Shown piece after piece: positions 25,765-35,382 of a DNA stretch of 51,038 nucleotides; position 1 is the first letter of the stretch, and each line of letters begins with the position of its first letter. The stretch covers positions 1 to 51,038 of the forward strand of contig DATLUO010000202.1 of NCBI GenBank assembly GCA_035533075.1, written 5' to 3'. The notes beneath the pieces were generated by a model. That model saw only the letters and a list, made by a program, of their open reading frames with translations, was not told the origin of the DNA and searched no databases. A program made the translations under genes and the position numbers. This DNA comes from Pirellulales bacterium (GTDB lineage Bacteria; Planctomycetota; Planctomycetia; Pirellulales; JAICIG01).

Positions 25765-27189
25765 TCAATAATCCACCCTACGATCGGCGAACCCCGGCAA
25801 GGTGTCCGTCAGGATTTGCTGGATCGCCTCGCGGTCGGCGGGCGTGAGACGCTCGAAGTCCGGATTGTGGTCTTGACCTGAGAGAATCGCGCTTAACCGC
25901 TCGAAAAGGTACTCTCGGGCCACGTCCGGCAAGGCGGCGAAGGCGTCAGAGTAGATTTCATAGCTGCACGGGTAGCGAAACAGCCGCCGGCTGAGATCGA
26001 ACTCGCGCAGCGACCGGCCGTGCCGATCGCGCGGGCCACGCTGGACGAACTCTTCAGCAAACCGCGAGGTCCCCTCGATCTCGCCCGTCAACGGGGCCTC
26101 GTCGATAAACAGCAGGTATCGGAGCAGCTTGTCGGCCGGGCTCTTGTAGCGGCTTTGGGTGCTTTCCGAAAGCGAACCAGCGGGGCGGCCGAGCGCCTTG
26201 TTGATGGCCTGTTCGTAGTGCAGGGCCATGCGGGCATGATAGTTGGTGGCCGTGATGAGATTGTGCATCTTCACCTGGTGCTCCAGCACCATCAGGGCCA
26301 CGATGTCGCTGTGTGGCGTCAGATACGGCGAGGCGTCGACCAGCCCCGACAGATCGGTGATGTTCGCTCCGGCCGCGGTTTCAAGCAGCTCCGGCCGCTG
26401 CCGATTCGTGACGATGACGTTGCCCATGTGCGTTTGCTGGCCGTGCCTGCCGGTGACGAACCAGCCGCCCCAACGCTCCTTGAGCGGGCTTTCATGGCTG
26501 GTGCTGAAGGTGCCGGCGTTGAAGACGGGCATGCCGATGGCATCGGGGAAAACCGACCGCACGAGGTGGCCCGGCACGTCCTGCGTCTTCGACGAAGCAT
26601 GGCATTGCAGGCAGTCGTGCGTCTGTCGCTGGAACGCCGGCTTTTCCACCGCTTGCTGACGGAGCGTGTAAAACACCGCGCCCTGCCGCGGATCGGTCGT
26701 CGAGACTTCGACCACTTCACCCTGCTGGCAAAAGCCGACGTAGGTGTCGTCGTTGAAATAGACCGCCCGCGGCGTGCGCCGCGAAATCTTGCTCCGCTGG
26801 AAGCTCGTTTTGGAAAAGACCAACACCTGCGACGACTGCGAAATACCCAACTCGCGCAATACGTCGGCCAGATAGCCGTGCTCATCGTCGTACTTCAAGG
26901 TCGCCTCACCCCGATCGAGCTTTGCCTGCAAGCGCGAGACCGGATCGTCGACGGGCGCCGTGAGGTAATGGATCGGCTCCGACTCGAAAGGCAGCTCGGC
27001 GCGGGCAGGGTCGCCGTGCAATGCCAGACAAATCGCTAACAGGATGTAGGGTGGAAAAAGCGAGCTTGCGAGCGCCGGCCCACCGTAATCGACGTCGCAA
27101 TCGGTGGGCCGGCGCTCGCAAGCTCGCTGGTCCCACCCTACGCCGGTCGTTTGGCGAAATTCATCGGAGCTGCGGCGATTGCGATTCAT
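25765..27189 (-). CDS. Exported mono-haem c-type protein, gene in the nitric-oxide reductase operon
   Basis: About 474 residues with one haem-binding CLQCH near residue 193, a hydrophobic export segment (LLAICLALHGDPARA, about 50-64) and a long helical C-terminal domain with scattered His residues. Family unknown to me. ATG 27189 is chosen because of GGAG 7 bp upstream and only 22 bp to the qNOR stop. Residues 16-49 are encoded by a hairpin repeat (27046-27141) of exactly 96 bp, so the element sits in frame between the N-terminal residues and the export segment. A start downstream of the repeat would need a non-ATG codon. Confidence 0.72.
   Translation of the reverse strand: MNRNRRSSDEFRQTTGVGWDQRACERRPTDCDVDYGGPALASSLFPPYILLAICLALHGDPARAELPFESEPIHYLTAPVDDPVSRLQAKLDRGEATLKYDDEHGYLADVLRELGISQSSQVLVFSKTSFQRSKISRRTPRAVYFNDDTYVGFCQQGEVVEVSTTDPRQGAVFYTLRQQAVEKPAFQRQTHDCLQCHASSKTQDVPGHLVRSVFPDAIGMPVFNAGTFSTSHESPLKERWGGWFVTGRHGQQTHMGNVIVTNRQRPELLETAAGANITDLSGLVDASPYLTPHSDIVALMVLEHQVKMHNLITATNYHARMALHYEQAINKALGRPAGSLSESTQSRYKSPADKLLRYLLFIDEAPLTGEIEGTSRFAEEFVQRGPRDRHGRSLREFDLSRRLFRYPCSYEIYSDAFAALPDVAREYLFERLSAILSGQDHNPDFERLTPADREAIQQILTDTLPGFADRRVDY
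27046..27141. repeat. 96-bp hairpin repeat inside the 5' end of a gene
   Basis: GTAGGGTGG opens the element and CCCACCCTAC closes it. The arms GCGAGCTTGCGAGCGCCGGC and GCCGGCGCTCGCAAGCTCGC are exact inverses around a short GTAATCGACGTCGCAATC centre. A half-size copy is at 48371-48413 and a relic at 8787. Its length is a multiple of three, and it is read through by the mono-haem gene. Confidence 0.85.
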
Positions 27190-27211
27190 TCTGTTTCTCC
27201 AAGACGGCATC

Positions 27212-29530
27212 TTACATCGTGGGCCGAGGCTGCGCGGGCACATGGCCGGCGGCAGAGGACGGCGAGACACGCTCACCGGCGGTCCCGCCCACCACCGACC
27301 AGCCCGTCTTCAGCCCCAACACGAACCATCCAAGCCCCACGATGCCGACGGCGAAAATCGTATCGCCGATGACGCGCAGCCAGCGCAGGCGGTCCATCAG
27401 GTCGGTCTGCAAAAACTCAGCGCTGCGGGCGTACCACATGCCGTGTGTCACGCTGGCCCAGGCCTGCATCATGCCCACTGGCAGCAGACTGATGAGCACC
27501 ATCAACGCCAGCCCGACGTTGATCGACCAAAAGCAAAAGCCCAACAGCCGCGTCTTCCAGACGTTCTGCGTCGCCAGCCCTTTCAGACAGAAGAGCATCA
27601 AGCCGATGCCGAGCATGCCGTACACGCCAAACAAGGCCGTATGGCCGTGGACCGGCGTGGTGTTCAGCCCTTGCATGTAATAGAGGGCGATCGGTGGGTT
27701 GATGAGAAAGCCGAACAGGCCCGCGCCAACCAGGTTCCAGAAAGCCACCGCGACGAAGAAGTAGATCGGCCATTTGTAGCCGGCCACCCAGGGGCGGGCA
27801 CGAGTGAGCGTCAGGTTCTCATAGCCCTCGAAGCCGATCAACACCAGCGGCACGACTTCCATGGCGCTGAACGTCGCGCCCAAGGCGAGAATGGCCGTCG
27901 GCGTGCCGGTGAAATAGAGGTGATGGAACGTGCCGATGATGCCTCCGGACAAAAAGATCGTCGTCGAGAAGAGCACCGCCGCGGTGGCGGTCGCCGCTCG
28001 CAGCAGTCCCATGCGCGTGAAGAGAAAGGCGATCACCACCGTCGCGAAGACTTCGAAAAAGCCTTCCACCCAGAGATGCACGACCCACCAACGCCAATAC
28101 TCGGCGATGGCCAGGTTCGTTTGGCGTCCCCACATCAGGCCCGCGCCATAAAAGCCGGCGATGGCCAGCGAAGAGATCAGAAACAGTCCCAGCAGGTGCC
28201 GGCCTTCGCCCGGTTGTTTGAAGGCCGGCCACATGGCGCGGGCCATCAGCCCCAGCCAGATGAACAAGCCCGCAAACAAGAAAAGCTGCCAGAAGCGACC
28301 CAGATCGACGTATTCATAACCTTGGTGCCCGAACCAGAAGTTCATCTCCAGGCCCAGCCGCTGTTGCACCGCCATCCATTGCCCGGCCATCGAGCCAAGC
28401 ACGATCACCAGCAGGCAGGCGAAGAGCACGTTGACGCCCAGCCGCTGGAACTTTGGCTCATAGCCCGAAACGGCCGGGGCCATGAACAGTCCCGTGGCGA
28501 GCCAGGCCGTGGCGATCCAGAAGATGCCGAGCTGCGTGTGCCAAGTGCGCGTCACGGCGTAAGGCAAGTACTTGGCCAAGGGGATGCCGTAGAAGCCCGA
28601 CCCTTCGACGCCGTAGTGGGCCGTCACCGCCCCCAGCCCGACTTGCAGCACCATCAAGGCGGCGCAGACCCAAAAGTATTTGAGCGTGGCCCGCATCGAG
28701 GGCGTCGGCGAAAGAGCCAGCAAGGGGTCGGTCTCGGGGAGCCCGTTCGAGTCGTCGGTGTGCCGGCGATTCTGCACCGCGAAATACCAGGCCAATGCGC
28801 CGATGCCGGCCAGCAAAAACACGAAGCTCAGCACCGACCAGACGACGATCGCGGCGGTCGGTGCGTTGCCGACCAGCGGCTCCGCCGGCCAGTTTTGCGT
28901 ATAAGTGACGTCGCTGCCGGGGCGGTCGGTCACGCAGGCCCACGACGCCCAGAAAAAGAAGGCATTGAGCAGCTTCTGTCGCTCGGGCGTCTTGATCGCG
29001 TTGGCGGGAATCGCGTAGGCGTCGCGTAACGCTGCCTGTTCCGGGGCGTCGCCAAACAGTCCGGTGTAATGCCTGCCGACGGCCTCGATCGCTTCTGCTC
29101 GCAACGGGGACACCACGAGGTCGCCCGACTGGGCGTCGTAGCGGTTGGTGCGCAGCTCTTTCTGCAGACGCGCCCGCAGCGCCGCTTGAGTTTCGGCGTC
29201 GAGGAGCTCGTAGCTGGTTTGATGTTCGTCTTGGGCCCAGCGGTCGAGAATCCAGGTCGCCTCGCGGTGCAGAAAGTCGGCCGACCAGTCGGGGGCGACG
29301 TAGGCGCCATGTCCCCAGATGGAGCCGACTTGTTGCCCGCCCAGCGACTGCCAGACATTTTGGCCGTCTTTGATTTCTTGGCCGGTGAAGAGCACGTTGC
29401 CCTCCGTCGTCACAACGCGTGCTGGCACGGGCGGGGCCTGACGGTAGATTTCGCCCCCGAAATAGCCCAACACAGCGAACGAGCCGGCCATAACCAGGCC
29501 GAGGCCCAGCCACAGTTTGCGATAGTGCAT
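27212..29530 (-). CDS. norZ: Quinol-dependent nitric oxide reductase (qNOR), copy 1
   Basis: A 772-residue inner-membrane enzyme reducing two NO to N2O with quinol electrons. It is a single-chain form: residues 1 to about 220 are the periplasmic NorC-like domain (GQEIKDGQNVWQSLGGQQVG, SIWGHGAYVAPDWSADFLH), followed by about 12 helices of NorB. Metal-site blocks are TRTWHTQLGIFW, WWVVHLWVEGFFEVFATV, GGIIGTFHHLYFTG and HGHTALFGVYGM. The ATG at 29530 has GGAG 7 bp upstream. It is 35 bp downstream of an NnrS-like gene. It serves NO detoxification or a partial denitrification step; no nitrite reductase is in the window. Confidence 0.95.
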   Translation of the reverse strand: MHYRKLWLGLGLVMAGSFAVLGYFGGEIYRQAPPVPARVVTTEGNVLFTGQEIKDGQNVWQSLGGQQVGSIWGHGAYVAPDWSADFLHREATWILDRWAQDEHQTSYELLDAETQAALRARLQKELRTNRYDAQSGDLVVSPLRAEAIEAVGRHYTGLFGDAPEQAALRDAYAIPANAIKTPERQKLLNAFFFWASWACVTDRPGSDVTYTQNWPAEPLVGNAPTAAIVVWSVLSFVFLLAGIGALAWYFAVQNRRHTDDSNGLPETDPLLALSPTPSMRATLKYFWVCAALMVLQVGLGAVTAHYGVEGSGFYGIPLAKYLPYAVTRTWHTQLGIFWIATAWLATGLFMAPAVSGYEPKFQRLGVNVLFACLLVIVLGSMAGQWMAVQQRLGLEMNFWFGHQGYEYVDLGRFWQLFLFAGLFIWLGLMARAMWPAFKQPGEGRHLLGLFLISSLAIAGFYGAGLMWGRQTNLAIAEYWRWWVVHLWVEGFFEVFATVVIAFLFTRMGLLRAATATAAVLFSTTIFLSGGIIGTFHHLYFTGTPTAILALGATFSAMEVVPLVLIGFEGYENLTLTRARPWVAGYKWPIYFFVAVAFWNLVGAGLFGFLINPPIALYYMQGLNTTPVHGHTALFGVYGMLGIGLMLFCLKGLATQNVWKTRLLGFCFWSINVGLALMVLISLLPVGMMQAWASVTHGMWYARSAEFLQTDLMDRLRWLRVIGDTIFAVGIVGLGWFVLGLKTGWSVVGGTAGERVSPSSAAGHVPAQPRPTM

Positions 29531-29565
29531 GGTTTGCTCCGGCAATGGAAATAAAGGAATCGGTC

Positions 29566-31455
29566 TTACTCTGCCTTGGCCGCGCCATCCGCGCATTCGT
29601 GGCAGCAAGAATCGTGTGTCGGGTGGCCGGTTTGGTCTGCGCCCTGCCGCGAGAGCCCGCCAAGTTGGCGGTTCAACGCCTCGACGAATTGCCGACAATC
29701 GACGTCCATCCGCCGGCACGCCTGCTCGATGGTCACGACCCGTGCGATCGAGTGGCGGAGGCGCGGATTGGAAAGCATCTTGAAGCCCTGCGCCACGAAC
29801 GTGTCGATCAAACCCGGATGGCGATCGAGCACCGCCGCCACCGTGGCTCCTGGCCCGATCGCACCGTCCGCGACGGCGGGGCTGGCGCTCTCATGTTCAT
29901 TGAATTTGTTTTTTGTGCGTCCCGACATGACCCGCCACAAATGGATGCCCCAGATGGCCAGCCCGCTCACTTCCAACAATCCGCTGACGCCGGCAAAGGC
30001 AAAGGCCCGCGGTGAAAAGTCGGTGAGCGTTTGCCCGACCACTCGCAACGCGCAGCCCGTGTTGATGAGCACGAACGGCAGCCACAAGCGCGAAAGGCCC
30101 GATGATGCGATGCCGTTGAGCGTCGGCACGACCTTGGCGGCCACGCCGACGATCATCAGGCTGATAAAGCCGACCGTGATGGCGTGGCGCGTGGCCCCGT
30201 AGTAAGCGTGCGAGAAACCCAGCCGCGCGGCGGCGCTGTCGGCGGCGAAGGTGGCCAGCAGACCGTGCTGATAGGCGGGCAACAGCGCCAGCATCGTCAA
30301 CGACACGAAGAGCCAGACGTAAGCCGCACGCAGGAACTTCAAGCTGCGGTCGGCCTCGTCGGAGTGCGAAAAAACATGCCAGCTTTTCACCAGCAAGGCC
30401 GAGGTGCCCAACAGCAGCAGCACCGAGCCATACCAGAGGGCTGCCCAGGCATGGCCGGCGGTCTTCATCAAGAGCAAGCCGGCGATTTCGCCGGCAATGG
30501 CGGCGTTGATCAGCGCCAGGCCAATCAAGCTCAGCCGCTCGTTGGCCTTCGGCAGTCCGTAAAAGTGGTGAAAGATCCGCTGGCTGACGCCAAAGATCAT
30601 CAACATGGCGAAGCCGTGAATCTGCACGTCGCGCAGCGGCGCTTGCCACGTCGAGACGAGCGAGACCAGTCGTTCTCCGCGGGCCGCGGCCGTGACGCTG
30701 AGATAAACGCTCTCATAGGGCGCCTGAACGACAAACCAAACGAGCGCCGAGACAATGTAGTAATCGTAAAACACAAGCGGCTTGCCGCTGCGCCGCCAGG
30801 TGGCCAGGATGATGCCGACGAACGCTACGATCGCCGTGACTTCGAGACACGAAGCGCCGACGGCGCTATACCAGGCCAGCGGATGATCCGCGGCCAATAC
30901 CTGACCAAGCGAGCGGCCGACCAGTCCCAACAGCATCATCCACAAGGTTGCCAGCGCCAGCCGCGGATGCGCCAGCGAGGCATGCTTGAATCGCGGGAAA
31001 GCCTGGTAGGCGAATCCCATGACGAACAGCCCGACCCAGCCGAAAATCTGCGCGTGCCCGTGGGCATTGACCTCTTGCACGCCGGCCGCGGTGAAAGAAC
31101 CGCCGATCGCGATCCGCGCCAGCAGGTACGCGCCCCAGGCCGCTCCCAGCGACAGCACCACCGCGATGCCGGCCTTGAAGAACGGGCGATAGATGTCGTC
31201 GCCCGGCTGCGATCGTTGCACGACGGGCAGCTCGATCGACCGCCGTGGTTCATGGCGAATTTCATCGAGCAGTCGGGCGATGGGCACCTCGTGGGCACGG
31301 GCAAAGAAACCGAGCGTCTCCACCGGTCCCTCGTTGCCGCCGCAACCGCGCAGCCCGTACCGGTCGAGCACGCTCCGTGCTTGCGGAAGCCGGGTGAGCA
31401 ACTCGGGGATCAGTGTGGAACTGTCTGGCCAGGAAGCTGTGGTCATGGCGGGCAT
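29566..31455 (-). CDS. NnrS-like membrane protein with DUF542/DUF1858-like domains at both ends
   Basis: 629 residues. The N terminus (LIPELLTRLPQARSVLDRYGLRGCGG, residues 16-41) resembles the DUF542 (ScdA_N) or DUF1858 fold. About 12 helices of the NnrS/haem-copper-like type follow, with conserved His in NAHGHAQIFGWVGLFVMGF, HGFAMLMIFGVSQRIFHHF and YGATRHAITVGFISLM. The C-terminal 100 residues (TVAAVLDRHPGLIDTFVAQG) hold a second domain of the same kind, then a Cys/His-rich tail (HDSCCHEC). NnrS proteins relieve nitrosative stress in other bacteria. First gene of a nnrS-like > norZ > mono-haem string, with a 14-nt palindrome 16 bp upstream. Confidence 0.82.
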   Translation of the reverse strand: MPAMTTASWPDSSTLIPELLTRLPQARSVLDRYGLRGCGGNEGPVETLGFFARAHEVPIARLLDEIRHEPRRSIELPVVQRSQPGDDIYRPFFKAGIAVVLSLGAAWGAYLLARIAIGGSFTAAGVQEVNAHGHAQIFGWVGLFVMGFAYQAFPRFKHASLAHPRLALATLWMMLLGLVGRSLGQVLAADHPLAWYSAVGASCLEVTAIVAFVGIILATWRRSGKPLVFYDYYIVSALVWFVVQAPYESVYLSVTAAARGERLVSLVSTWQAPLRDVQIHGFAMLMIFGVSQRIFHHFYGLPKANERLSLIGLALINAAIAGEIAGLLLMKTAGHAWAALWYGSVLLLLGTSALLVKSWHVFSHSDEADRSLKFLRAAYVWLFVSLTMLALLPAYQHGLLATFAADSAAARLGFSHAYYGATRHAITVGFISLMIVGVAAKVVPTLNGIASSGLSRLWLPFVLINTGCALRVVGQTLTDFSPRAFAFAGVSGLLEVSGLAIWGIHLWRVMSGRTKNKFNEHESASPAVADGAIGPGATVAAVLDRHPGLIDTFVAQGFKMLSNPRLRHSIARVVTIEQACRRMDVDCRQFVEALNRQLGGLSRQGADQTGHPTHDSCCHECADGAAKAE

Positions 31456-31470
31456 TAGTTGAAGATATAT

Positions 31471-31494
31471 GGATATGTATATCCTTTATATCCC
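31471..31494 (-). promoter_or_regulatory. Palindromic operator before the NnrS-like gene
   Basis: GGATATACATATCC on the minus strand (31471-31484) is a perfect 14-nt palindrome 16 bp before the ATG, with a further GGGATATA half-site at 31487-31494. Thirteen of its bases recur exactly at 40673-40685. Placement fits a repressor. 31495-31741 shows no convincing gene. Confidence 0.65.
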
Positions 31495-31741
31495 TTCGTG
31501 TAAAGCGGATTTGTCTTCGCCGAAACTTCCCTGCTATGCAGGTAGTGGAAAAGGCAATAAGCAACCCGCGTGCCGCGAACAAAAACGCCGGTGCGTCTTA
31601 GCGCCGTGCAGCCGGCTCGCACGGTTCACTGAACGAAACTCTCTGCGGGTGTGCGGTCACGACCATTGCATCGTGCGATTTGGCACATGTCCACGCGAAC
31701 CATCGAATGTCGTGCGGAAAAATAATCGGTGGTCCATGCTT

Positions 31742-32065
31742 TTAAGTTCTCTCCGCGACACGGACGGTTTCGCCGATCGGATCGCCCCGTTCAAGTCGGC
31801 ACAAGGCACTGCGGACCGACGGGAACTCAAAAAAGAGGCGAATCTCGCGGTCGGCGGCGCGGGCTTGAGCCACAGCCCCAGTCTCCCATCGTAGAACCGA
31901 TTCTTCCGACACACCGAGTTGCGCTGCAAATGCCTTCTCGTCGAGGCCAAGCTGGATTCGGCCGGCGCGAATCTGCTCGGGCTGCAAGAGGCCGATTGAT
32001 GACAGCATGCGCGACTCCGGAAAACCGTCAACCGTGCGGTCCATCTGCTCGACCGTTTGCTCCCC
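31742..32065 (-). pseudogene. MqsA-like helix-turn-helix antitoxin fragment
   Basis: The reading frame GEQTVEQMDRTVDGFPESRM, then LLQPEQIRAGRIQLGLDEKA and FAAQLGVSEESVLRWETGAV is the C-terminal XRE-type DNA-binding half of MqsA/YgiT-like antitoxins. The N-terminal zinc-finger half (two CxxC pairs) is absent: upstream of the GGEQ codons the sequence becomes a DUF29 gene in another frame. An ATG at 32044 could still start a 100-residue protein, so residual function is possible. No MqsR toxin is adjacent. Confidence 0.6.
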
Positions 32066-32247
32066 ACCAACCGACTGAACACCTCACGGCGGTCCCGCTG
32101 GGCCATGTCTGTCAGGTACTCCGCCAAGGTTGGCAGGTCCACCGAGTCGAGCTGCCCTTGCCGGATCAGATCGGCGGTTGTCTCCAGCCAGGATGTCTCG
32201 TCCAATTCGTATAAGCCGGCGGTCGCCGGCACGGTTGGCTGCACCAT
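32062..32247 (-). pseudogene. DUF29 protein, N-terminal fragment
   Basis: MVQPTVPATAGLYELDETSW, then LETTADLIRQGQLDSVDLPT and LAEYLTDMAQRDRREVFSRL match the start of DUF29 proteins, which normally run to about 140-150 residues. Homology stops at about residue 62, where the sequence joins the antitoxin fragment out of frame. This appears to be a deletion junction between two accessory genes. Confidence 0.65.
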
Positions 32248-32540
32248 TCGGATCGGTCCTACTCGTCGGCCACGCGGAACGCGCGACGCCATTTCATGAT
32301 GATACCAGCCCTCGCCTTGCATCGCAAAGTGTTCGGCAAGTTGGCAAAACGCATTCCGCGTACGACTCGGTGACTTGATCTGATGTCGAGATTCAAGCAA
32401 CGGCCGCTTGGCAGCCGATCATACCTATTGCAGCGCCGTTGGCGCGCCTTCGCTGCTGCCAGCGGTGTCTACGATACTCCGCCCGCAATCTCGCCAGGTT
32501 GCGGGTTTTTTTATGCGCCTGGCTGGCCGCGTTTTCCTCA

Positions 32541-32583
32541 TTGACAGCTTCCTGATTGCCACTCTACAAGGGATAAGTATCCC
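32541..32583 (+). promoter_or_regulatory. Promoter and operator of the ClC gene
   Basis: TTGACA (32541-32546), an 18-bp spacer and TACAAG (32565-32570), overlapped by the near-palindrome GGGATAAGTATCCC (32570-32583). The operator resembles the sites at 31471 and 40627 in its GGATA/TATCC arms. The ATG follows at 32610. 32248-32540 holds no other recognised gene. Confidence 0.6.
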
Positions 32584-32609
32584 CTGCTTCCTCAAAACGG
32601 TTGTTATGC

Positions 32610-34514
32610 ATGAGTAATGTCGAAACGGCGCGATCGGCGACCACCGACGGGCTGACCGTCTCGCCTGCCCTCGACATGGTTCTCGAGGCGGCCCAAGTAC
32701 CGGCGCAATACGCTATAGTCGATCACCGGGTGATCGCAATCTGCACGATTGCCCTGGGGCTGGGGGTGGCGGCCGGGTTCATTTCCCAACTTTTGATCGG
32801 TCTCATCAACTTCATCACCAACTTCGCTTTCTTTGGCCGCTTCAGTATCGAGACCGCGTCCCCGGCGGCGAACACGCTCGGGCTGTGGGTCATTCCGGTG
32901 CCCGTCATCGGAGCGCTGTTCGTCGGTTTCATGGCACGCTATGGTTCCAAGGCCATTCGGGGCCACGGCATTCCGGAAGCGATGGAGCAGGTGCTGGTCA
33001 ATCAAAGCCGCATTCCGGCGCGGCTGACGTTTCTTAAACCAGTCTCGGCCGCGATCTCAATTGGCACCGGCGGACCCTTCGGGGCCGAGGGACCGATTAT
33101 CGCCACGGGGGGCGCGCTCGGCTCGCTGCTTGGCCAGTTAGTGCAAACCACGCCCGGCGAGCGGAAAACACTCTTGTCGGCCGGCGCCGCGGCCGGCATG
33201 GCGGCCACGTTCGGAAGCCCCGTGTCGGCGGTCTTGTTGGCCATCGAGCTTTTGTTGTTCGAATTCCGTCCGCGTTCGATCATACCCGTCGCGTTGGCCA
33301 GTTCGGCGGCGGCGGGCATTCGCATGCTTTTCGAAGGGGTGCGGCCGGTCTTTGCCCTGGCCAATCTCGAACATCCCAGTCCGGCGGCGTTGGCAGTTTA
33401 CATCCTGCTCGGAGCCGTGATGGGCTTGGCGGCGGTTCTCGTGACACGGGCAGTGTATGGCGTGGAAGACGCCTTCGAGCGTCTGCCGGTCCACTGGATG
33501 TGGTGGCCGGCCTTCGGAGCGGTTGCCGTGGGCGTCATTGGTTATTTCGCGCCGCGAACTTTGGGCGTTGGTTACGAGAATATCAGCGACATTATTTCCG
33601 ATCGATTGCCGCTCAAGGCTGTCCTATTTCTCTGCGGGATGAAGTTCGTCTCCTGGGCCATCTCCTTGGGAAGCGGGACGTCGGGCGGGACGTTGGCGCC
33701 GATTTTCACGATCGGCGGCGGGCTTGGGACTGCGCTCGGCGCGGCCGCCGTGTGGATTGTGCCCGAAGCGGGTGTCGACGTGCGCATCGCGGCGTTGGTC
33801 GGCATGGCGGCCTTGTTCGCCGGGGCATCGCGGGCGCTGCTGGCCTCCGCCGTGTTTGCGTTTGAAACAACCCTACAACCGCTGGGTCTGCTGCCATTGC
33901 TGGCAGGATGCGCGGCATCGTACCTCGTTTCCTGCCTGCTGATGCGGAATTCGATCATGACCGAGAAGATTGCCCGCCGCGGCATTTCTTCGCCCACTGA
34001 ATATGTGGCCGATCCGCTCGAACAGGTGATGGTGCAACAGGTTTGTTCGGCGAACGTTGTATCACTTAACGCCGACGACACGCTTTCCGCCATTCGCCTG
34101 TGGCTGGCATCGGGCGGCGAAGGGGCGACGCACCAAGGGTTCCCGGTGATCGACGAGCTAGGCGTGCTGGTGGGGGTGGTGACGCGCCGCGACTTGGTCA
34201 AGCTGACCGATCCGGACGGAAAGCGGATTCGCGAGATCATTGCCCGCACGCCGAAATACGTCTACGACGATTGCACGGTGCGACAGGCCGCCGATCACAT
34301 GGTCAATCACGGTATCGGGCGCTTGCCCGTCGTATCGCGGGCGGCGCCGCATAAGGTATTGGGAATGATCACGCGCAGCGATGTGCTTTCGGTTTACCGA
34401 CGCCGCGTTGAAGAAGCTCGGGCGGAAGCACCGACCATCCGCTTGCGCGTGCCGAGTTTGCGCCCGCGTCGACCACGCACGGCGGTTGCCAGTGTCGGTA
34501 ACGACGAAAACTAA
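32610..34514 (+). CDS. ClC-type chloride channel/antiporter with CBS pair
   Basis: A 634-residue inner-membrane protein. Selectivity-filter blocks are GHGIPEAMEQ (for GSGIP), GGPFGAEGPIIATGGALGS with the gating Glu in GAEGP, and GSGTSGGTLAPIFTIGGGLG (for GxFxP). About 10-12 helices are followed by two CBS domains in the last 170 residues (SANVVSLNADDTLSAIRLWL; DDCTVRQAADHMVNHGIGRL; ITRSDVLSVY), which may bind adenine nucleotides. ATG 32610 is preferred over the in-frame TTG at 32601. Because the filter lacks the canonical Ser (GHGIP), anion preference may differ from chloride. The shared operator type places it with the nitric-oxide genes. Confidence 0.88.
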   Translation: MSNVETARSATTDGLTVSPALDMVLEAAQVPAQYAIVDHRVIAICTIALGLGVAAGFISQLLIGLINFITNFAFFGRFSIETASPAANTLGLWVIPVPVIGALFVGFMARYGSKAIRGHGIPEAMEQVLVNQSRIPARLTFLKPVSAAISIGTGGPFGAEGPIIATGGALGSLLGQLVQTTPGERKTLLSAGAAAGMAATFGSPVSAVLLAIELLLFEFRPRSIIPVALASSAAAGIRMLFEGVRPVFALANLEHPSPAALAVYILLGAVMGLAAVLVTRAVYGVEDAFERLPVHWMWWPAFGAVAVGVIGYFAPRTLGVGYENISDIISDRLPLKAVLFLCGMKFVSWAISLGSGTSGGTLAPIFTIGGGLGTALGAAAVWIVPEAGVDVRIAALVGMAALFAGASRALLASAVFAFETTLQPLGLLPLLAGCAASYLVSCLLMRNSIMTEKIARRGISSPTEYVADPLEQVMVQQVCSANVVSLNADDTLSAIRLWLASGGEGATHQGFPVIDELGVLVGVVTRRDLVKLTDPDGKRIREIIARTPKYVYDDCTVRQAADHMVNHGIGRLPVVSRAAPHKVLGMITRSDVLSVYRRRVEEARAEAPTIRLRVPSLRPRRPRTAVASVGNDEN

Positions 34515-34615
34515 TCCCGCGATCTACTGGAGTTGTCAAAGCGACATTCCGAAGCAGCGGAGTTTTGTCCGCTTGCGAGGCGCGTGTCGAAACGGAGCCG
34601 TCTCAGGAGGAACGT

Positions 34616-35382
34616 TCAAACGTTTTTGATCGGCTCTCTTGTTGCCATCAGGCTGGCGTTCATGTAGTCGCGGTTCAGCCGAGCGATGAAGTCGATGCCG
34701 ATCCCCTTCGGACAAACGGCCTCGCACTCGCCATGGTTGGTGCAGCTTCCTAAGTCGAGATCATACATGGCGTCGACCATCCGCAGCGCCCGCTGGCGCC
34801 GTTCGGGCTGCCCCTGCGGCAACAGCCCGAAATGCGAGATTTTGGCCGCCGTAAAGAGCATGGCCGAGGCGTTGGGGCAGGCCGCCACGCAGGCCCCGCA
34901 ACCGATGCAGGCCGCCGCGTCCATCGCCCGGTCGGCGGCTGCCTTCGAAACCAAGATCGAATTCGCCTCCGGCGCGCTGCCCGTGCGGGCGGAAATGAAC
35001 CCGCCCGACTCGATGATCCGATCGAGCGCGCCGCGATCGACGACCAGGTCTTGCACGATCGGCAAGGCCCGCGCGCGGAACGGCTCCACGACCAATGTTG
35101 CGCCGTCGGAAAAATGCCGCAGGAAAAGCTGGCAGACGGTGGTCAGACGCTGGGGGCCCTGAGCCACGCCATCGATCATAAAGCCGCAACTGCCGCAGAT
35201 GCCCTCGCGGCAATCGTGATCGAAGGCGATCGGCCGCTCGCCCCGCGCGATCAACCGTTCGTTGAGCACGTCGAGCACTTCCAGAAAAGACATGTCGGGG
35301 CTGACGTCGTCGACCGAGTAGCCCACCAGCGAGCCGGCTTCACTTGCCGAGGCTTGTCGCCAGATTTTCAGAGTCAGCTTCA

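Noticed and set aside
26020-27039. Plus-strand 339-residue frame opposite the mono-haem gene
   Set aside because: Antisense shadow, Arg/His-rich, no motifs; the minus frame has a CxxCH and operon spacing.
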